Below the pieces are notes generated by a model. The model was not told the DNA's origin, did no database searches, and worked only from the letters and a program-made list of their open reading frames with translations. Shown piece by piece: positions 45,968-54,535 of a DNA stretch of 64,000 bases. The stretch comes from Picosynechococcus sp. PCC 7003 (GTDB lineage Bacteria; Cyanobacteriota; Cyanobacteriia; Cyanobacteriales; MRBY01), in assembly GCF_001693255.1 (NCBI RefSeq), contig NZ_CP016474.1, positions 2,622,661-2,686,660 on the forward strand. The letters are read 5' to 3'. Each line of letters begins with the position of its first letter. The first letter of the stretch is position 1. The position numbers and the translations under genes are program-made.

Positions 45968-47437
45968 ATGTTACTGAGCGATGATCTGTTGTTGAATTTT
46001 AAGCGGTGTGAACGTCGGGCTTTTTTAGACCTGTATGGCGATCGCACTGAGCAGACATCCGAAAAAGATTTTCTCCAAAAATTACGTAAAGAAAACCAAC
46101 GCCAAATTCAGGAATATCTAGGCCAACGCCCCTACCACGAACCCGAAGCCGACGATTGGGAAACCTGTGCCGCTGAAACAGAAGCACTGATGGCGGCGGG
46201 GGTCGAGTGCATTTATCGGGGGGTCTTGCTCTATCACTTTGACCAGTGGCCCGGCACCCCCATTGAACAGTTGACTTTAGTGGGGAAACCTACAGTCCTA
46301 TTGCGACAACCCGGCCCTTCCCGTTGGGGGAAATGGCATTATCGACCGGTCAGTGTCAAATTAGGCCAAAAACCCAAGCCGGAATATAAGTTGGTGGCGA
46401 TGTTCCACTCTTTTTTATTGGAAGCGATCCAAGGGCGATCGCCCCGGTTAACCCAACTCATTTTGCGGGCCCGCCGTCCCCACCGCGTTGACGTAGACCT
46501 TTGGGCCGACAAACTCCAGGAGACGGTCACCGACTGCATTAACCTTTTATTACCCGAACTAGAGCCGGAAGTGTTTATTTCCCGGCAACGCTGTCACCTC
46601 TGCTCTTGGCACAACCATTGCTATGCGATCGCCCAAGCCGATAACCATTTATCCCTTGTACCCGGCGTCACTCCCAACCGCTACGAATCCCTCCAGGGCA
46701 TCGGCGTCAACACCCTCGAATCCCTCGCCCAAACTTCCCCCAAACACCTGGGCCAACACCTGGGGGCGGATATTGCCATGCAGCTCCAACAACAGGCGCG
46801 GGCCATCGTCCACCAAGAAGTCGTCTGGCGCATCAATCGTCCCAACAAAACCCAGCCCATTCCCCAGGGAACCGTCGAACTGTTTTTTGATATCGAGGCA
46901 GAACCCGACCGCAATGTCGATTATCTTTTGGGGGTATATCTCGTGGATCAGCAAAACCAACGGGAAAAATTTTACGGTTTTGTGGCAGAAACTTTGGAGG
47001 AAGAAGGCAAGATTTGGCAAGAATTTGTGGAGTTTGTCACACAATTTCCCGAAGCACCGATTTTCCATTTTTCCCCCTATGAACGGGACACCCTCAATCG
47101 CCTGGGGAAAAAATACGGCACGCCACCCCAGCAACTCCAGAAAATTGTGGGTCGCCTGATGGATATCCACCAATGGGTGACAAAATACCTTGTGTTTCCC
47201 GTCGAAAGTTATTCCCTCAAGGCTCTGGCCAATTGCCTTGGCTACCAATGGCGTGAACAGGGGGTCAGCGGCGATCAAACCGTCTGTTGGTATGACCAGT
47301 GGTTAGAAACGGGCGATCACCAATTATTAGAGGCCATTGTCCGCTACAACGAAGATGACTGTCGGGCAACCCATCACCTCAAACAATGGATCACCACCTT
47401 CCTCGAATCCCAGCAAAAAACTATGGTATTGCGCTGA
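45968..47437 (+). CDS. TM0106-type RecB-like nuclease
   Basis: A 489-residue protein that fits the TM0106 family. The N-terminal part (about 1-215) looks like a RecB/Cas4-type nuclease fold, starting with LLLNFKRCERRAFLDLYGD. It ends in a four-Cys-like FeS region (CHLCSWHNHCYAIAQ). A helix-hairpin-helix-like section (YESLQGIGVNTLESL) follows. The C-terminal domain is RNase-H/DEDD-like with VELFFDIEAEPDRNVDYLLGVYL (Asp-Glu) and ending in IVRYNEDDCRATHHLKQW. The reaction is presumably nucleic acid cleavage. The FeS idea rests on the Cys pattern C-x2-C-x4-C plus an upstream Cys and is inference. Confidence 0.82.
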   Translation: MLLSDDLLLNFKRCERRAFLDLYGDRTEQTSEKDFLQKLRKENQRQIQEYLGQRPYHEPEADDWETCAAETEALMAAGVECIYRGVLLYHFDQWPGTPIEQLTLVGKPTVLLRQPGPSRWGKWHYRPVSVKLGQKPKPEYKLVAMFHSFLLEAIQGRSPRLTQLILRARRPHRVDVDLWADKLQETVTDCINLLLPELEPEVFISRQRCHLCSWHNHCYAIAQADNHLSLVPGVTPNRYESLQGIGVNTLESLAQTSPKHLGQHLGADIAMQLQQQARAIVHQEVVWRINRPNKTQPIPQGTVELFFDIEAEPDRNVDYLLGVYLVDQQNQREKFYGFVAETLEEEGKIWQEFVEFVTQFPEAPIFHFSPYERDTLNRLGKKYGTPPQQLQKIVGRLMDIHQWVTKYLVFPVESYSLKALANCLGYQWREQGVSGDQTVCWYDQWLETGDHQLLEAIVRYNEDDCRATHHLKQWITTFLESQQKTMVLR

Positions 47438-47446
47438 TCCCGTAGG

Positions 47447-48109
47447 CTACAGTAAACCGCGATAGCGAATAAACATTAAAATCGCCGCCCAGGAACCCAA
47501 GGCAACCTTGACCGCCACGATGACATTGAGGATTGTGATCCAACCGCCACTAAATAATGTGCCAAATTCACCATCGGGTAGCTGGAAGCCCATCAGAGAC
47601 AAAGCTGCGAACAGAAAAAAGATCAGCACCGAAATTTTTTCAAGAATCGCCGCATTCCACTTTTTATAAATGGCATCCATCCACTGGGGTGAAGAGACGA
47701 TCGCCACCAAGCCAATGGCCGTCCCGCCCGCAACACCAGCGGCAAAACCACCACCAGGGCTGAGGTGTCCCCGAATGGCCAACTCAATCCCAATGAGGGC
47801 CGCAATGGTCGCCCCCAACCGCGCGAGGACAATGGAGGGAGAATCAGTAAATTGCTTGACTTCCTTTGAGGGGTGTTCGTCGGCCAGCAAAAAACGCACA
47901 CCCATGATCGCCAGTGTAAAGACCATCACTTCAAAGCCGGTGTCGTAAAGGCGATTGCGCAAAATAATCCCCGACACGGCATTGGGGACCCCCGCTTCGG
48001 CGGCCACCACTTCGGCGATCGTCCCAATCTCCCCTTCCATGGCAAAATTCGGGAAGACGAGCATTTTCACAAATAAAGAAATACCAAACGCAAGGTAGAC
48101 CCACTTCAT
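47447..48109 (-). CDS. mrpB: Mrp-type Na+/H+ antiporter subunit MrpB-like
   Basis: A 220-residue membrane protein with about six helices; the last gene of the mrp operon. The MnhB-type domain is visible in the C-terminal two thirds: VFTLAIMGVRFLLADE, RGHLSPGGGFAAGVAGGTAIGLVAI (the conserved HLSPGGGFQGG-type motif), and a final helix pair. The N-terminal 50 residues form an extra helix region. It is part of the multi-subunit Mrp complex that exchanges Na+ for H+ at the plasma or thylakoid membrane. Its ATG overlaps the stop of the gene before it by 4 bases. Confidence 0.9.
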   Translation of the reverse strand: MKWVYLAFGISLFVKMLVFPNFAMEGEIGTIAEVVAAEAGVPNAVSGIILRNRLYDTGFEVMVFTLAIMGVRFLLADEHPSKEVKQFTDSPSIVLARLGATIAALIGIELAIRGHLSPGGGFAAGVAGGTAIGLVAIVSSPQWMDAIYKKWNAAILEKISVLIFFLFAALSLMGFQLPDGEFGTLFSGGWITILNVIVAVKVALGSWAAILMFIRYRGLL

Positions 48110-48702
48110 GATTGATGATTCTCCATAAGGGATTGCGGCGACGACTGCCCAACGACATCAGGGGCAGGCTGAAGCTCCAGCAGTTGCAGTTCGATCACGT
48201 CCGTCAAGGCCGAGGTTTTAAAAATTTCATAGAGGCGTGGCACACGGGTTTTTAGGATCTGGATTTGATCATGGCCATCTACCCGCAAAATACAGTGCAC
48301 AGCTTTCTGCGCCAGGGCTTGCTCCAGGACTTGGGTATCTTCAAAAACCACTGGTTCCAGGCGTAAATGATATTTGCTGATCACCTGCTTGAGCAGCGGG
48401 TTGACTTTTTGGATGAGATTAACCGTATCTGTGCCAGTGGCCAAAACCCCTAAACGCAGACTCATTGAGGAACGCACGGCCACCGCATACAGAGTAATGG
48501 ACAGCATCGTCCCCACCAATGCTTCGGTTAAGGCCACATCCGCCGCCCCGAACATCGCGTACAGGAGCGCGGCGATCGCCCCCAGGATCCCCCGAATCAC
48601 CAGCGCATAGTAGGGATTTTTCTGGGCGACCAATAATCCTGCCGTCACCGGTAACAATAAGGCGATCGCCCCCACAAACCAGTCAAAATTAGATCCGCTC
48701 AT
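48106..48702 (-). CDS. Mrp operon DUF4040-containing subunit (truncated MrpA-like)
   Basis: At 198 residues this is far shorter than a true MrpA (about 800). It has helices in residues 6-100, with the conserved DVALTEALVGTMLSITLYAVAVR block that corresponds to the DUF4040 / C-terminal piece of MrpA. A soluble, acidic C-terminal part (about 120-198) follows. The start is ATG at 48702 with a strong GGAGG about 6 bases upstream; an upstream in-frame ATG gives 12 more codons but overlaps mrpG more deeply. It fills the MrpA C-terminal role in the cyanobacterial layout. It overlaps the mrpG end by 14 bases and mrpB by 4. Confidence 0.85.
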   Translation of the reverse strand: MSGSNFDWFVGAIALLLPVTAGLLVAQKNPYYALVIRGILGAIAALLYAMFGAADVALTEALVGTMLSITLYAVAVRSSMSLRLGVLATGTDTVNLIQKVNPLLKQVISKYHLRLEPVVFEDTQVLEQALAQKAVHCILRVDGHDQIQILKTRVPRLYEIFKTSALTDVIELQLLELQPAPDVVGQSSPQSLMENHQS

Positions 48703-48982
48703 CACCACCTCCACGACTCGAACAATAGGCCAACACATACCCCAGCACCGTATTCCAAATCGCTAGGGCAATAATTGCCAAAATCAGCAGGGGCCATTCC
48801 CGGGGAATTTTTAGCAGTAGCCCCGCCATAATCGCCATCGACCCCAAGGTGTCAGAGACCGACAAAGTATGTAATTTAAACAGTACAGAACGATTACCCA
48901 GCAGGGGAGCAGTGCCCCAAAACCAGAAAATCACCCCCACAATGATGCAGCCGTAGCTGAGGATATTGATCAAAGTGCTCAT
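48689..48982 (-). CDS. mrpG: Mrp-type Na+/H+ antiporter subunit G
   Basis: A 97-residue protein with three helices, the normal size for MnhG/PhaG. Family features: ILSYGCIIVGVIFWFWGTAPLL, then the HTLSVSDTLGSMAIMAGLLL block and a closing helix. The start ATG overlaps the mrpF stop as ATGA. Confidence 0.9.
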   Translation of the reverse strand: MSTLINILSYGCIIVGVIFWFWGTAPLLGNRSVLFKLHTLSVSDTLGSMAIMAGLLLKIPREWPLLILAIIALAIWNTVLGYVLAYCSSRGGGDERI

Positions 48983-49230
48983 GGTAAATTCACCCGCCTC
49001 AAAATGTGAGCTAGTAGCATTAACGCCGCATTACCGACGCACAAAATTAAGACACCGACCACCCCGACCGTCCAGTCATCCCGCAGCACCGAAATCACCA
49101 AAATCATCACCGAGGTTTTACTCGCAATGCTGGCGAAGGCCAGGAGCTTTTGCCAAATATCTTCATCCTGTATCGCCTCATAAATCGGGAGCAGTAACGC
49201 GCCGATCATCGCACCAAAAATCCAGGTCAT
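48979..49230 (-). CDS. mrpF: Mrp-type Na+/H+ antiporter subunit F
   Basis: An 83-residue, three-helix protein of the MnhF type. Conserved short motif ASKTSVMILVISVLRDDW in the middle corresponds to the family's lipid-facing helix region. It is joined to the neighbours by ATGA overlaps at both ends. Confidence 0.88.
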   Translation of the reverse strand: MTWIFGAMIGALLLPIYEAIQDEDIWQKLLAFASIASKTSVMILVISVLRDDWTVGVVGVLILCVGNAALMLLAHILRRVNLP

Positions 49231-49616
49231 TTGAGTTTCCTCCTTTGCACACGGTGGACTTCATACCAACCGTCTTTGTGGTAATGCAGCACGATCGTTT
49301 TGGGGGTAAAGGTAATGAGAAAAATATCGAGAAAAATTAAGCCTGGAGTCCGATTTGGTTTCACCCGCTCCATGGTGACTGTTTCATAGAGATGGGGGCG
49401 AAAAATCATTTCAAAGGCTTCGAAATAGGCCTGGGGAATCGCAATGATAATTTCCCAAAACACATGGAGCCAATCTTTAATCTGAGCCCCATCAAAGCGT
49501 TTGCCGGGCATCAAGATTGCAATGAGCACGCCGATGAGAATATTGGCTGCACTCAGGTCTGCTGTGAGCAGAAACCAGATCATTAAAATTAGAAAAATAT
49601 CGAGAATGCCGATCAT
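49227..49616 (-). CDS. mrpE: Mrp-type Na+/H+ antiporter subunit E
   Basis: I take the ATG at 49616 (MIGILDIFLIL), 129 residues, because it overlaps the preceding mrpD stop as ATGA, like the other junctions; the frame extends 5 codons further. The MnhE-type fold is a hydrophobic N-terminal half (two helices) and a soluble C-terminal half with the RTPGLIFLDIFLITFTPKT block and the short LHYHKDGWYEVHRV stretch. It is a conserved accessory subunit of the Mrp complex. Confidence 0.9.
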   Translation of the reverse strand: MIGILDIFLILMIWFLLTADLSAANILIGVLIAILMPGKRFDGAQIKDWLHVFWEIIIAIPQAYFEAFEMIFRPHLYETVTMERVKPNRTPGLIFLDIFLITFTPKTIVLHYHKDGWYEVHRVQRRKLK

Positions 49617-51049
49617 AGGGTCACCATCCAAAATAATCCAGTTAAGACAACGCTCATGGCGCCGATCAACTGCTCAAACGCCTCGAAGATCCGGGGAAGC
49701 TTGAACTCGATGCGCTTCATAATGAGCCAGTACAACGCCCAACCAATGGCAATTTTGATTAAGGCCTTGGGGATATTTTCCAGTTGATAGGCCTCGAGAT
49801 AAAAACCATTGGCGAGGACGACACCACTGAATAGAAAGGCGATCGCCCCCCAAAACGTCGCGCTTTTGGCGGTAAATTTTGTCGCGGCATCCTGGGGAAT
49901 AAATAGGAATTTGGCGAAGGCCAGGGCCGTACCCACAGCGGCAATGTTTAAGCCGATTTCCTGCCAAGGCGCAATATTTTTCAACAGTAGGGCTTTCGAG
50001 CTAAACCCAACCAGTAACGGCATGCCCACCATCGACAGGCAGGCGATCGCCAAGGGAATCCACAGGCTGCGAGAAATTTTGGTTTGACGGAGTTCCTGAC
50101 AATTACGGGTGGGCAATTGACCCGCCATCAAAAATAAAGAAGATTTCACTAAACCATGGGAGAGGGCCGCCAAACCCGCCACCGCCGGTGCCGAGAGCAA
50201 TAATCCCAATTTTGAGATGGTACTAAAGGCCAGTAAACGTTTGGCATCGGTTTCGAGAATGGCAAAGGTAATCCCCAGCAAGGCGGTGGCCATCCCGAAT
50301 AGTCTCAGCCACAGATCCAGGTCTGGCACCAAAATGCCGCAGCGCAGGAGGGGAAAGATCCCCGCTTTGACCACAACACCAGACAACATTGCCGATACGG
50401 GGGTTTCTGCTTCGGAGTGGGTCAAGGGCAACCAGAGCCCCGACACAAAGACGCCTCCCTTGGTGAGTAAGCCGAGAAAAATCAGGGCGATCGCCTCATT
50501 GGGCGCTTCAGCCAGACCCGCAAAGGCAAAGGATTTTGTCGCTTGGTAAACCAGTACTGCCCCAATGAGATAGAACAGCATCGCCGTATTGCTGAGAAAT
50601 AAATACCTGAGACCAATCCAAATGGAACGGTCGGTGCGCTGGTAGGTCATCAACAGAAAAGCCGCGATGCTAATGGCCTCCAGGGCAACATAGAGACTAA
50701 TCAGATCGGCGCAGACAAAAACAGCATTGAGGGCCCCTTGTAAAACCACCAACTGGGTAAAGAAAAAGGCACTCTTAGCGCTTTTCCAGCAGTAAAGCGT
50801 CACGGCGATCGCCACCGCCGCATTGGTCAAAATAAAATAGCCGCTCTGGTCATCCACCAACAGATCCACCCCATACATTCCCAGGAGCTTGAGGCTGTAG
50901 GGTTCCGGCTGAAAAATTTGAACAAGGCCAAAGATCAGCGAACAAATAGAAACGAAAATCGCCAGATAACGATCAACATTTGGTAGTAGATAAATACTAA
51001 ATCCCACGACAAAGGGAAAAATTACCCAGCCAATGGTCAATTCATTCAT
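49613..51049 (-). CDS. mrpD: Mrp-type antiporter subunit D (second copy)
   Basis: A 478-residue protein with about 14 helices, related to complex I subunits NuoM/NuoN and to MrpD. Conserved proton-translocation elements: a Glu in the helix containing LYVALEAISIAAFLL, and a Lys in FLGLLTKGGVFVSGLWLPLTHSEAE. A further Lys in LVKSSLFLMAGQL follows. It follows a close paralogue (51091-52527) with a 41-base gap; the two share many blocks, so tandem duplication is evident. Both are needed presumably because no full MrpA is present to supply the second antiporter channel. Confidence 0.92.
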   Translation of the reverse strand: MNELTIGWVIFPFVVGFSIYLLPNVDRYLAIFVSICSLIFGLVQIFQPEPYSLKLLGMYGVDLLVDDQSGYFILTNAAVAIAVTLYCWKSAKSAFFFTQLVVLQGALNAVFVCADLISLYVALEAISIAAFLLMTYQRTDRSIWIGLRYLFLSNTAMLFYLIGAVLVYQATKSFAFAGLAEAPNEAIALIFLGLLTKGGVFVSGLWLPLTHSEAETPVSAMLSGVVVKAGIFPLLRCGILVPDLDLWLRLFGMATALLGITFAILETDAKRLLAFSTISKLGLLLSAPAVAGLAALSHGLVKSSLFLMAGQLPTRNCQELRQTKISRSLWIPLAIACLSMVGMPLLVGFSSKALLLKNIAPWQEIGLNIAAVGTALAFAKFLFIPQDAATKFTAKSATFWGAIAFLFSGVVLANGFYLEAYQLENIPKALIKIAIGWALYWLIMKRIEFKLPRIFEAFEQLIGAMSVVLTGLFWMVTL

Positions 51050-51090
51050 GGTTATTGTCCTCCCTAAATTAGCACCCCCTTAAAGTTGCG

Positions 51091-52527
51091 CTATGCCAAC
51101 ACCAGCCAAAACAAACCCGTCAACACCAGACTCATCACCCCCACGAGATGTTCAAATTGCTCTACCACCCGGGGCAGCTTAACCGTAATCCGTTGGAAAA
51201 TCAGCCCATAGGCCAGCCAGCCGATGCCAATGGTCACCAAAGCCTTGAGGATATTACTGGGTTGATAAGCTTCCAGATAAAAACTATTGGTCACAAACAA
51301 CCCCCCCAGGAGCAGCACAACCGCGCCATAGAAATTAGGCGAAATTTTGAGACTGGGGTCTGTTTTGGTCGGGAGAAAAATAAATTTCGCAAAGGAAATC
51401 GCTGTCCCCACCGCCGCCACATTGAGGGCAAAGCTTTGCCAAGGCAGGATATTCTTCATCGTCAGAATTTTAGAACTGTAGCCCGCCAAAAAGGGCAGTC
51501 CAGAGATCGAGGCACAGGCCAGCACCAAGACCCACCAGTACGCCCGGGGAATCGACTGTTCGCGCAAGATCTTAAAGTTGCGACTCGATAACTGTCCCGC
51601 CGTGAGAAAAAGCGCACCTTTAACGAGGCCATGGGTGAGAGCATAAAACCCCCCTACCGCCGGAGCGGCCAACACAAAGCCCAATTGGGAAACGGTATGA
51701 AAAGCCAGCATTCGTTTTGTATCTTTCTCAAACACCGCATAGCCAACCCCCAATAGGGCTGTCCCCACGCCAAATAAACGCACGATAGGATCGAGTTCTG
51801 GCACGAGTAGGGCACACCGGGCCAAGGGAAAAACGCCAGCTTTAACCACGACCCCTGATAAAAGGGCGGATACGGGGGTTTCTGATTCCCCATGGGTGAG
51901 GGGGAGCCACAGACCGGAGACAAAAATGCCCCCCTTGGTGAGCAAGCCGAGGAAAATTAAGGCGATCGCCTCCTTGGGGGCCACCGCTAAACCCGAAAAA
52001 GCAAAGGAATAACTCGCCTGGTAGACCAATACCGCACCGATGAGATAAAACAACATCGCGGTATTGCTAATGAATAAATAGCGCAGGCCAACCCAGAGGG
52101 AGCGATCACTGCGGGAATAGGTGATCAATAAAAATGCGGCAATCCCAATGCACTCTAGGGCCACATACAGACTGATCAAATCTGCACAGCAGAAAGTCGC
52201 ATTCACCGCCCCATGGAGAATCACCAGTTGGGTATAGAAAAACGGTGATTTCTGTTTATCGAAACAGTAAAGGAGTACAGCCCCCGTCACCAGCCCATTC
52301 ATCAAAATGAAGTAGCCACTCAGTTCATCGAACATCAGGGTAACGCCGAAGCTATCCAAGAGTTCTAGGGTAAAAGGCTCTAGACTCCAAAGCAGACCGA
52401 TACTATAGGCCACCGAGAGGCCGGCGATCGCCAAGGCAAAATAACGGTTCCAGCGGGGCAAGAGATAAATACTAAACCCCACCACAAACGGCAACAAAAT
52501 CCAAATAATTGTGATGTCGTCGATCAT
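51091..52527 (-). CDS. mrpD: Mrp-type antiporter subunit D (first copy)
   Basis: Also 478 residues and 14 helices; identical in length to the second copy downstream. The key residues are in the same places: LYVALECIGIAAFLL (Glu), FLGLLTKGGIFVSGLWLPLTHGESE (Lys) and LVKGALFLTAGQL (Lys). The N-terminal PFVVGFSIYLLP is shared with its paralogue. The start ATG overlaps the mrpC stop by 4 bases. Sequence divergence between the copies is clear but moderate, suggesting an old duplication. Subunit-specific roles cannot be read from sequence. Confidence 0.92.
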   Translation of the reverse strand: MIDDITIIWILLPFVVGFSIYLLPRWNRYFALAIAGLSVAYSIGLLWSLEPFTLELLDSFGVTLMFDELSGYFILMNGLVTGAVLLYCFDKQKSPFFYTQLVILHGAVNATFCCADLISLYVALECIGIAAFLLITYSRSDRSLWVGLRYLFISNTAMLFYLIGAVLVYQASYSFAFSGLAVAPKEAIALIFLGLLTKGGIFVSGLWLPLTHGESETPVSALLSGVVVKAGVFPLARCALLVPELDPIVRLFGVGTALLGVGYAVFEKDTKRMLAFHTVSQLGFVLAAPAVGGFYALTHGLVKGALFLTAGQLSSRNFKILREQSIPRAYWWVLVLACASISGLPFLAGYSSKILTMKNILPWQSFALNVAAVGTAISFAKFIFLPTKTDPSLKISPNFYGAVVLLLGGLFVTNSFYLEAYQPSNILKALVTIGIGWLAYGLIFQRITVKLPRVVEQFEHLVGVMSLVLTGLFWLVLA

Positions 52528-52874
52528 GGCGTATGGCTTTTTTCGATTTCGCTGGTTTCTAAGGTCGGATTATCCCGTGACAACTTCATCACGCCCACGA
52601 GCATCAAGGCTTGAATCGAAAATCCGATCACAATCGCCGTCAAAATAACGGCCTGGGGCACCGGATCGGCATAGGCGATCGCCTCCTGTTCAGCATCCAC
52701 AATGGGAGCAAAAATCCCCCCTCGGGCCGCCACAAGAATGTAATACGCAATCACCCCGGTACTCATCACATCCATGGCCAGGATTTTCATAATCAAATTT
52801 TTTTTAAAGATGATGCCGAAAAACCCAATAAAGATCACCGCAAATACACAGGCTTCGAGTATAGACATAGACAT
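52524..52874 (-). CDS. mrpC: Mrp-type Na+/H+ antiporter subunit C
   Basis: A 116-residue, three-helix protein related to NuoK/MnhC. Visible blocks are ILEACVFAVIFIGFFGIIFKKN, the short middle helix with VMSTGVIAYYILVAA, and ADPVPQAVILTAIVIGFSIQALMLV, the classic C-subunit motif. It is the first mrp gene after nhaS, from which it is separated by 63 bases. Its stop overlaps the first mrpD start by ATGA. Confidence 0.92.
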   Translation of the reverse strand: MSMSILEACVFAVIFIGFFGIIFKKNLIMKILAMDVMSTGVIAYYILVAARGGIFAPIVDAEQEAIAYADPVPQAVILTAIVIGFSIQALMLVGVMKLSRDNPTLETSEIEKSHTP

Positions 52875-52937
52875 GGCTGCATTCCCTCCGTCCGAGTTAA
52901 GGGATTACCAGCATGGCAATCCCCAATCAATGATTTC

Positions 52938-54353
52938 CTATACCGACATTTTTTCGAGGGCCTCCCGCTCTGCGGGGACATCCGGATCCTGGGGCTTGTT
53001 CAAAACAGCCTGGAGTAGAGGCGGTGCTAAGAAAGTCGTCAAGATGACCATCACAATAATGGCGGCTTCTAGGGGCTTATCCAACACACCGCTGGCAGAA
53101 CCGATGCCCGCAAAAACCAGGCCCACTTCCCCCCGGGGAATCATGCCAAAACCAATGGCCAAACGATTCACCCCCGGCTGACCAAAGACAGCCCAGCCCG
53201 TGATTACCTTCCCGACGATTGCCACAACGATCAAGAAAGCAGCAATCACTAATCCGGCGCGGTTGGCGGACTCGAAGGGGTTGAGAACGCCGAGGTCTGC
53301 TTTTGCCCCCACGGTGACAAAAAAGATGGGTACTAAAAAGTCGGCAATGGGCATCACCTGACGGTCTAACTCTTTACGGAGATCCGTTTCATCCAACACC
53401 AGACCAGCCGCAAAGGCCCCTAAAATGGCTTCCAAATGGATCAAGTTCGCAATGATTGCCATTACCAACGCAAAGGCAAAGGCCGGAATCAACAACGCGC
53501 CACGGGTTTTTAATTTGGCGGCGATCGCCTCAAAACCTTGGTTAAAGAACTTACCGAGCAGGATTGAGCCCAACAGAAAAGCACTGGCACCAATAATCAG
53601 ATAGACCACATTTAGGAGATCCACTTCCCCAGTCTTGGCCAAACTCGCGACCACTGCTAAAACAATAATCCCCAGCACATCGTCAATCACCGCAGCACCA
53701 ACGATAATTTTGCCTTCGGTAGACTTTAGCTGGCCCAAGTCCGACAACACCTTAGAGGTAATGCCAATACTCGTGGCCGTGAGGGCTGCCCCAGCAAAAA
53801 TAGCGGGGATAACCGGGGTATGGAACAAGGTCACGAGACCGACCGTCCCCAAAAGGAAAGGTGCCACCACCCCGACAATCGCGACCACCGCAGCCTGGGA
53901 ACCCACTTTACTCAGCTCCCGGAGGTCTGATTCGAGGCCAATTTCAAATAACAGCACAATGACCCCGAGCTCTGCCAAGACTGAGATCACTTCACTTTGG
54001 CTGGCAAAAATATGCTCAAGGGCAGTGCCATCTAAACCGCCAAGCTGCTGCAAAAACAGCATTAAGCTTGAGTCGGCAGCCGTTGCTCCTGTTTCCGGAA
54101 AGACAATCAAATGTAAAGCAGAGACCCCAACTAGGACGCCCCCGACCAGTTCCCCTAGCACGGGGGGCAAACCGACCCGCTTGGAGAGTTCTCCCCCCAA
54201 CTTACTCATGGCATAGATCACCACTAGGGTCATTAAAACGCCAGTTAACACAAATGAACCGTAGTCAGCCTCTGGGGTCGTCGCCAGGGACAGGGAAGGA
54301 AGGAAATCTGTAAATCCTGGCAAACTGCCGGGAAGTATTGTGGGACATAGCAT
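52938..54353 (-). CDS. Na+/H+ antiporter of the CPA2 family (NhaS3-like)
   Basis: A 471-residue polytopic protein with 12 or 13 helices. Hallmarks of CPA2 exchangers: GLPPVLGELVGGVLVG in the first helices, LGVIVLLFEIGLESDLREL, TATSIGITSKVLSDLG and the ion-binding Asp pair VGAAVIDDVLGIIVLA. Closest in architecture to NhaS3, the essential thylakoid Na+(K+)/H+ antiporter of Synechocystis, though that match is from memory. It sits between bicA and the mrp operon on the same strand. Na+ entering with bicarbonate would be removed by it and by Mrp. A large hairpin occupies the gap upstream. Confidence 0.9.
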   Translation of the reverse strand: MLCPTILPGSLPGFTDFLPSLSLATTPEADYGSFVLTGVLMTLVVIYAMSKLGGELSKRVGLPPVLGELVGGVLVGVSALHLIVFPETGATAADSSLMLFLQQLGGLDGTALEHIFASQSEVISVLAELGVIVLLFEIGLESDLRELSKVGSQAAVVAIVGVVAPFLLGTVGLVTLFHTPVIPAIFAGAALTATSIGITSKVLSDLGQLKSTEGKIIVGAAVIDDVLGIIVLAVVASLAKTGEVDLLNVVYLIIGASAFLLGSILLGKFFNQGFEAIAAKLKTRGALLIPAFAFALVMAIIANLIHLEAILGAFAAGLVLDETDLRKELDRQVMPIADFLVPIFFVTVGAKADLGVLNPFESANRAGLVIAAFLIVVAIVGKVITGWAVFGQPGVNRLAIGFGMIPRGEVGLVFAGIGSASGVLDKPLEAAIIVMVILTTFLAPPLLQAVLNKPQDPDVPAEREALEKMSV

Positions 54354-54454
54354 AGAATTTTTGCCTCAAACGTTTTGGTAAAAAGCGATCGCAAATATTG
54401 CGGGTATGGGACAAAAGTGAAAAATAAGGATCGGTTTTGTCGCGCCAGGAGGAA

Positions 54455-54511
54455 GGCTATCTGCCAACCGTACCGAACTCAGACAAGCCAGCAAGTTGGA
54501 TTCAGATAGCC
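54455..54511 (-). other. Long hairpin between bicA and the NhaS3-like gene
   Basis: GGCTATCTG (54455-54463) is the exact reverse complement of CAGATAGCC (54503-54511); the pairing continues with CCAAC/GTTGG after a 3-base bulge, giving about 14 pairs around a 26-base loop. No T-run follows on either strand, so it is not a classic terminator. It may stabilise bicA mRNA or attenuate read-through into the antiporter genes. Confidence 0.55.
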
Positions 54512-54535
54512 AGCGGCCAACAGCAGATCAGGGCT

